The position numbers and the translations under genes were made by a program. From JBICHN01 sp043101845 (GTDB lineage Bacteria; Planctomycetota; Phycisphaerae; Phycisphaerales; UBA5793), in assembly GCA_043101845.1 (NCBI GenBank), contig JBICHN010000004.1, forward strand, positions 310,001 to 374,000: a stretch of DNA of 64,000 bases. The letters run 5' to 3'. The notes beneath the pieces were generated by a model. That model had not been told where the DNA came from, ran no database searches, and saw only the letters and a list, made by a program, of their open reading frames with translations. Below are positions 62,049 through 64,000 of this stretch, in pieces. Each line of letters begins with the position of its first letter. Position 1 is the stretch's first letter.

Positions 62049-63077
62049 TTACTGCCAGGGCAGGACCACTCCGAAGCCGGTCAGCGCGATGAACACGATG
62101 AGCCCGAGCGCGGCGATGATGAGGTTCGTGAGATTCGAATAGCTCGCGCTCCCGAGCGCTGTGTTGAGGTCCGGAATCGTCAGGCGCTGGTAATTCTGCA
62201 TGGCGACGAGGAGCTCGGGCAGCGAGGTCATGAGCGACCCAATCACATAGTGCAGCGCGAGAAAGACGACCGGCCCGGTGATCGCCTGGAGTGCTTCGCC
62301 GTACACCTCGCTCCAGGCGACAAAGAGTTCATTCATCACCCAGCACGATCCGATGAGCCCCGCGGCGCCGGCGACGAAGCCGAGCCAGCTTTCCGAATGC
62401 TCCGAGGCGTCGATGTCGGTAAAGAGTTCGGGACGGGATTTCTTCAAGCGGCGCTCGAGAAGGAAGAAGAGCGCGATCGCTGCGACAAGGATCCCCAACG
62501 CGACATACATGGCGATCCCGGTCGCCGGCGTCGTGGAGTCGGATGCGCGCGAGCCGAAGAACGGCAGGCCGTGCCGCATGATGAGCAGCGCCGAAGTGCC
62601 GAAGACGAGAGCGCCCGCGGCCATGACGAGATGCCATCCAAGCAAGCGCCGCTCGCGCACAAGCAGACTGATGAGTTGTCGAATCTTTGAGAACTGTCCG
62701 AGCACGGCGAACTTCACCATGACGAACACGATGGCGAGAAGGTACATGAGGTAGAAGTTCGCGAGCAGCGATCCGAGCGGGTTCGCCCAACCGCCCATGC
62801 GCCGGATCCCCATCGAGACGATCATCGTCGCGAGTTCGGGGTTGTTCGTCGACGCATTGATGACGAGCGTCCGCGCTTTCGGACCCAGAAACTTCGCGGT
62901 CAGTCCGGCCGCGTTGTTCACCATGAGGTCCGTGGTGACCGTGATGAGCAGAAAGCACGCGATGGCCAGCCCCGTCGAAATGACGAAGAACAGGGTCGGT
63001 CCGAGCGAGGCGTGCAGGCTGACAATCCAGTCGGCGAGCAGATCCAAGACGAGGCTCTCAATCAGGACGGCGATCAA
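62049..63077 (-). CDS. Divergent CaCA-type (Na+/Ca2+ exchanger-like) membrane protein
   Basis: 342 aa with about ten hydrophobic helices in two halves. Each half has an alpha-repeat-like segment: INASTNNPELATMIVS in the first and IGSLMTSLPELLVAMQN in the second, where the acidic Glu after Pro is the ion-binding residue of CaCA exchangers. The second is followed by LGSASYSNLTNLIIAALG, recalling the GSN-N of the family. The first repeat is less regular. Annotated start is TTG 63077 with no clear ribosome site, so the true N-terminus is uncertain. The ion is not known. Confidence 0.65.
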   Translation of the reverse strand: MIAVLIESLVLDLLADWIVSLHASLGPTLFFVISTGLAIACFLLITVTTDLMVNNAAGLTAKFLGPKARTLVINASTNNPELATMIVSMGIRRMGGWANPLGSLLANFYLMYLLAIVFVMVKFAVLGQFSKIRQLISLLVRERRLLGWHLVMAAGALVFGTSALLIMRHGLPFFGSRASDSTTPATGIAMYVALGILVAAIALFFLLERRLKKSRPELFTDIDASEHSESWLGFVAGAAGLIGSCWVMNELFVAWSEVYGEALQAITGPVVFLALHYVIGSLMTSLPELLVAMQNYQRLTIPDLNTALGSASYSNLTNLIIAALGLIVFIALTGFGVVLPWQ

Positions 63078-63128
63078 GGCCGTCGGCGGTCAGTGGTCAT
63101 CGGTCAGGGAAAGAATCGCTCAGCGCCG

Positions 63129-64000
63129 TCAGTCCGTCGAGACCGGATCGGCGACGACGGGCGACGGTGGGCGCGCGGCGTGATCGTAGCGGCTCGATCC
63201 GGATCGTGGCGGATACGCTCGGGTCCGTGACGCAATGCGATACGCGGTCACGGCGCCCATGAACACCCAGAAGATCGTGATCCCGGCGGTGAGCTCCTGC
63301 ATCGTCGTCTCATAGAGATGCTCCGGCAGCACATCCGGCTTCATCTTGTAGAACGCCGTCCAGGAATTCAGGAACGCGAGCGGGATGAAGACCCCGATCG
63401 TGACGCCGGCGGCCAACGCGCCGAGCGCCGGCGACCCCCGTCGCGCCGCTCGCAGCGCCACCATCCCCGCGACGAGCCCGAGCGGCCAGACGAGCGCGTC
63501 ATGTCGGTTCCGAACGAGCGCAGTGTACGACGCCCACGCGACGGCGAAGATCAGCGTCATCGCAACGGTCGCCACCAGAGCCCGGACATACCGCGGTCGA
63601 CGCGCGGATTCTTCGAGCGGAGGGAGTTCACGGACCGCCCGGGTCGGGGACCCGTGAGCTTCGAACTCGGCGACAAGAGGCGCGAAGCGAGCGTGAATCG
63701 CTTCTTCGCGCGCGGCCGAGACCGTCTCGTGCCGGTTCGAACGGTATTCGCGAACGGAGTCGAGGTAACGGACGAGATTGCGCTCAAACGCGGGAGTCCA
63801 CTCAAGTTCGAGCCGGTCATAGCTTTCGCGAAGCAGTCCGATCGGGTCGGCGCGGAGGTCGTCGAATCGGACTTCGACCCGGCGTGCGGCTGGCAGACGG
63901 TCGCGTGCCGCAAGGTATCGCCGCTCCGACTCGAAGTATTCCTCTTCGACCCGTCGTCCGAGTTCGTCGTCGTCAAGCGCCGGCTGCAGGTGATAGATCC
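63129..64000 (-). CDS. Sulfotransferase C-terminal part fused to a membrane domain (copy 4), cut by the window
   Basis: The minus-strand frame is open from base 64000 to the stop at 63129, so at least 289 codons are visible and the start lies outside. The first 120 visible residues end the sulfotransferase fold: VEVRFDDLRADPIGLLRESY, then a helix, then an Arg-rich SNRHETVS, matching the late conserved region of such enzymes. A linker follows, then four hydrophobic helices (about bases 63570-63220), and a polar tail. The GTG at 63575 is therefore internal. A sulfotransferase tethered to the membrane is inferred; the catalytic loop is not visible. Confidence 0.7.
   Translation of the reverse strand, partial: IYHLQPALDDDELGRRVEEEYFESERRYLAARDRLPAARRVEVRFDDLRADPIGLLRESYDRLELEWTPAFERNLVRYLDSVREYRSNRHETVSAAREEAIHARFAPLVAEFEAHGSPTRAVRELPPLEESARRPRYVRALVATVAMTLIFAVAWASYTALVRNRHDALVWPLGLVAGMVALRAARRGSPALGALAAGVTIGVFIPLAFLNSWTAFYKMKPDVLPEHLYETTMQELTAGITIFWVFMGAVTAYRIASRTRAYPPRSGSSRYDHAARPPSPVVADPVSTD

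Overview
The window is 64 kb of GC-rich bacterial chromosome with dense, mostly single-copy genes and no rRNA, tRNA, CRISPR array or insertion sequence that I could find. The gene content points to the Planctomycetota, most likely the class Phycisphaerae (inference). The evidence is a pair of prepilin-like H-X9-DG proteins, a planctomycete-type ECF sigma factor directly upstream of a giant Ser/Thr kinase with a WD40-like C-terminus, secreted FG-GAP proteins, a lipoprotein sulfatase, a GH127 glycosidase and several sulfotransferases. The left end cuts a P-type ATPase and the right end cuts a sulfotransferase/membrane fusion.

Layout. 0-12 kb: P-type cation ATPase, potassium channel, sulfotransferase, dxs, a glycine-zipper lipoprotein, two tandem pseudopilins, trpB and a PilZ protein. 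12-22 kb: two paralogous secreted proteins, B12-dependent metH, and two secreted FG-GAP proteins; all four secreted proteins end in what looks like the same C-terminal module. 22-31 kb: a degenerate receiver protein, a kinase/deoxyribosyltransferase-like fusion, the ECF sigma-Ser/Thr kinase pair, a CtpA-like protease and thiD. 31-45 kb: a surface-polysaccharide locus with a nucleotide-sugar dehydrogenase, two glycosyltransferases, a CapK-like protein, a methyltransferase, a Wzy-like polymerase, a Wzx-like flippase, two sulfotransferases and a protein resembling GH56 hyaluronidases. 45-50 kb: rpmB, dnaG and rpoD. 50-64 kb: GH127 hydrolase, sulfatase, metallophosphoesterase, PilZ protein, frr, LpoB-like lipoprotein, GNAT, ribE, BamB-like lipoprotein, purH, a CaCA-like transporter and the fourth sulfotransferase.

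The most interesting reading is that 31.5-45 kb, with the sulfotransferases elsewhere in the window, could make a sulfated, uronic-acid-containing, glycosaminoglycan-like polymer. The GH56-like protein would trim or recycle it, and the sulfatase and GH127 enzyme could act on related glycans. This is inferred from families; no substrate is shown.

Expression signals are unusually readable. Canonical sigma-70 promoters precede rpmB and one FG-GAP gene, and extended -10 elements precede a pseudopilin gene and a secreted-protein gene. At least five genes (trpB, nucleotide-sugar dehydrogenase, sulfotransferase, ribE, purH) have a -10 hexamer ending only 5-9 nt before the start codon and no Shine-Dalgarno sequence, suggesting leaderless transcripts. 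The rpoD product here carries the normal promoter-reading regions.
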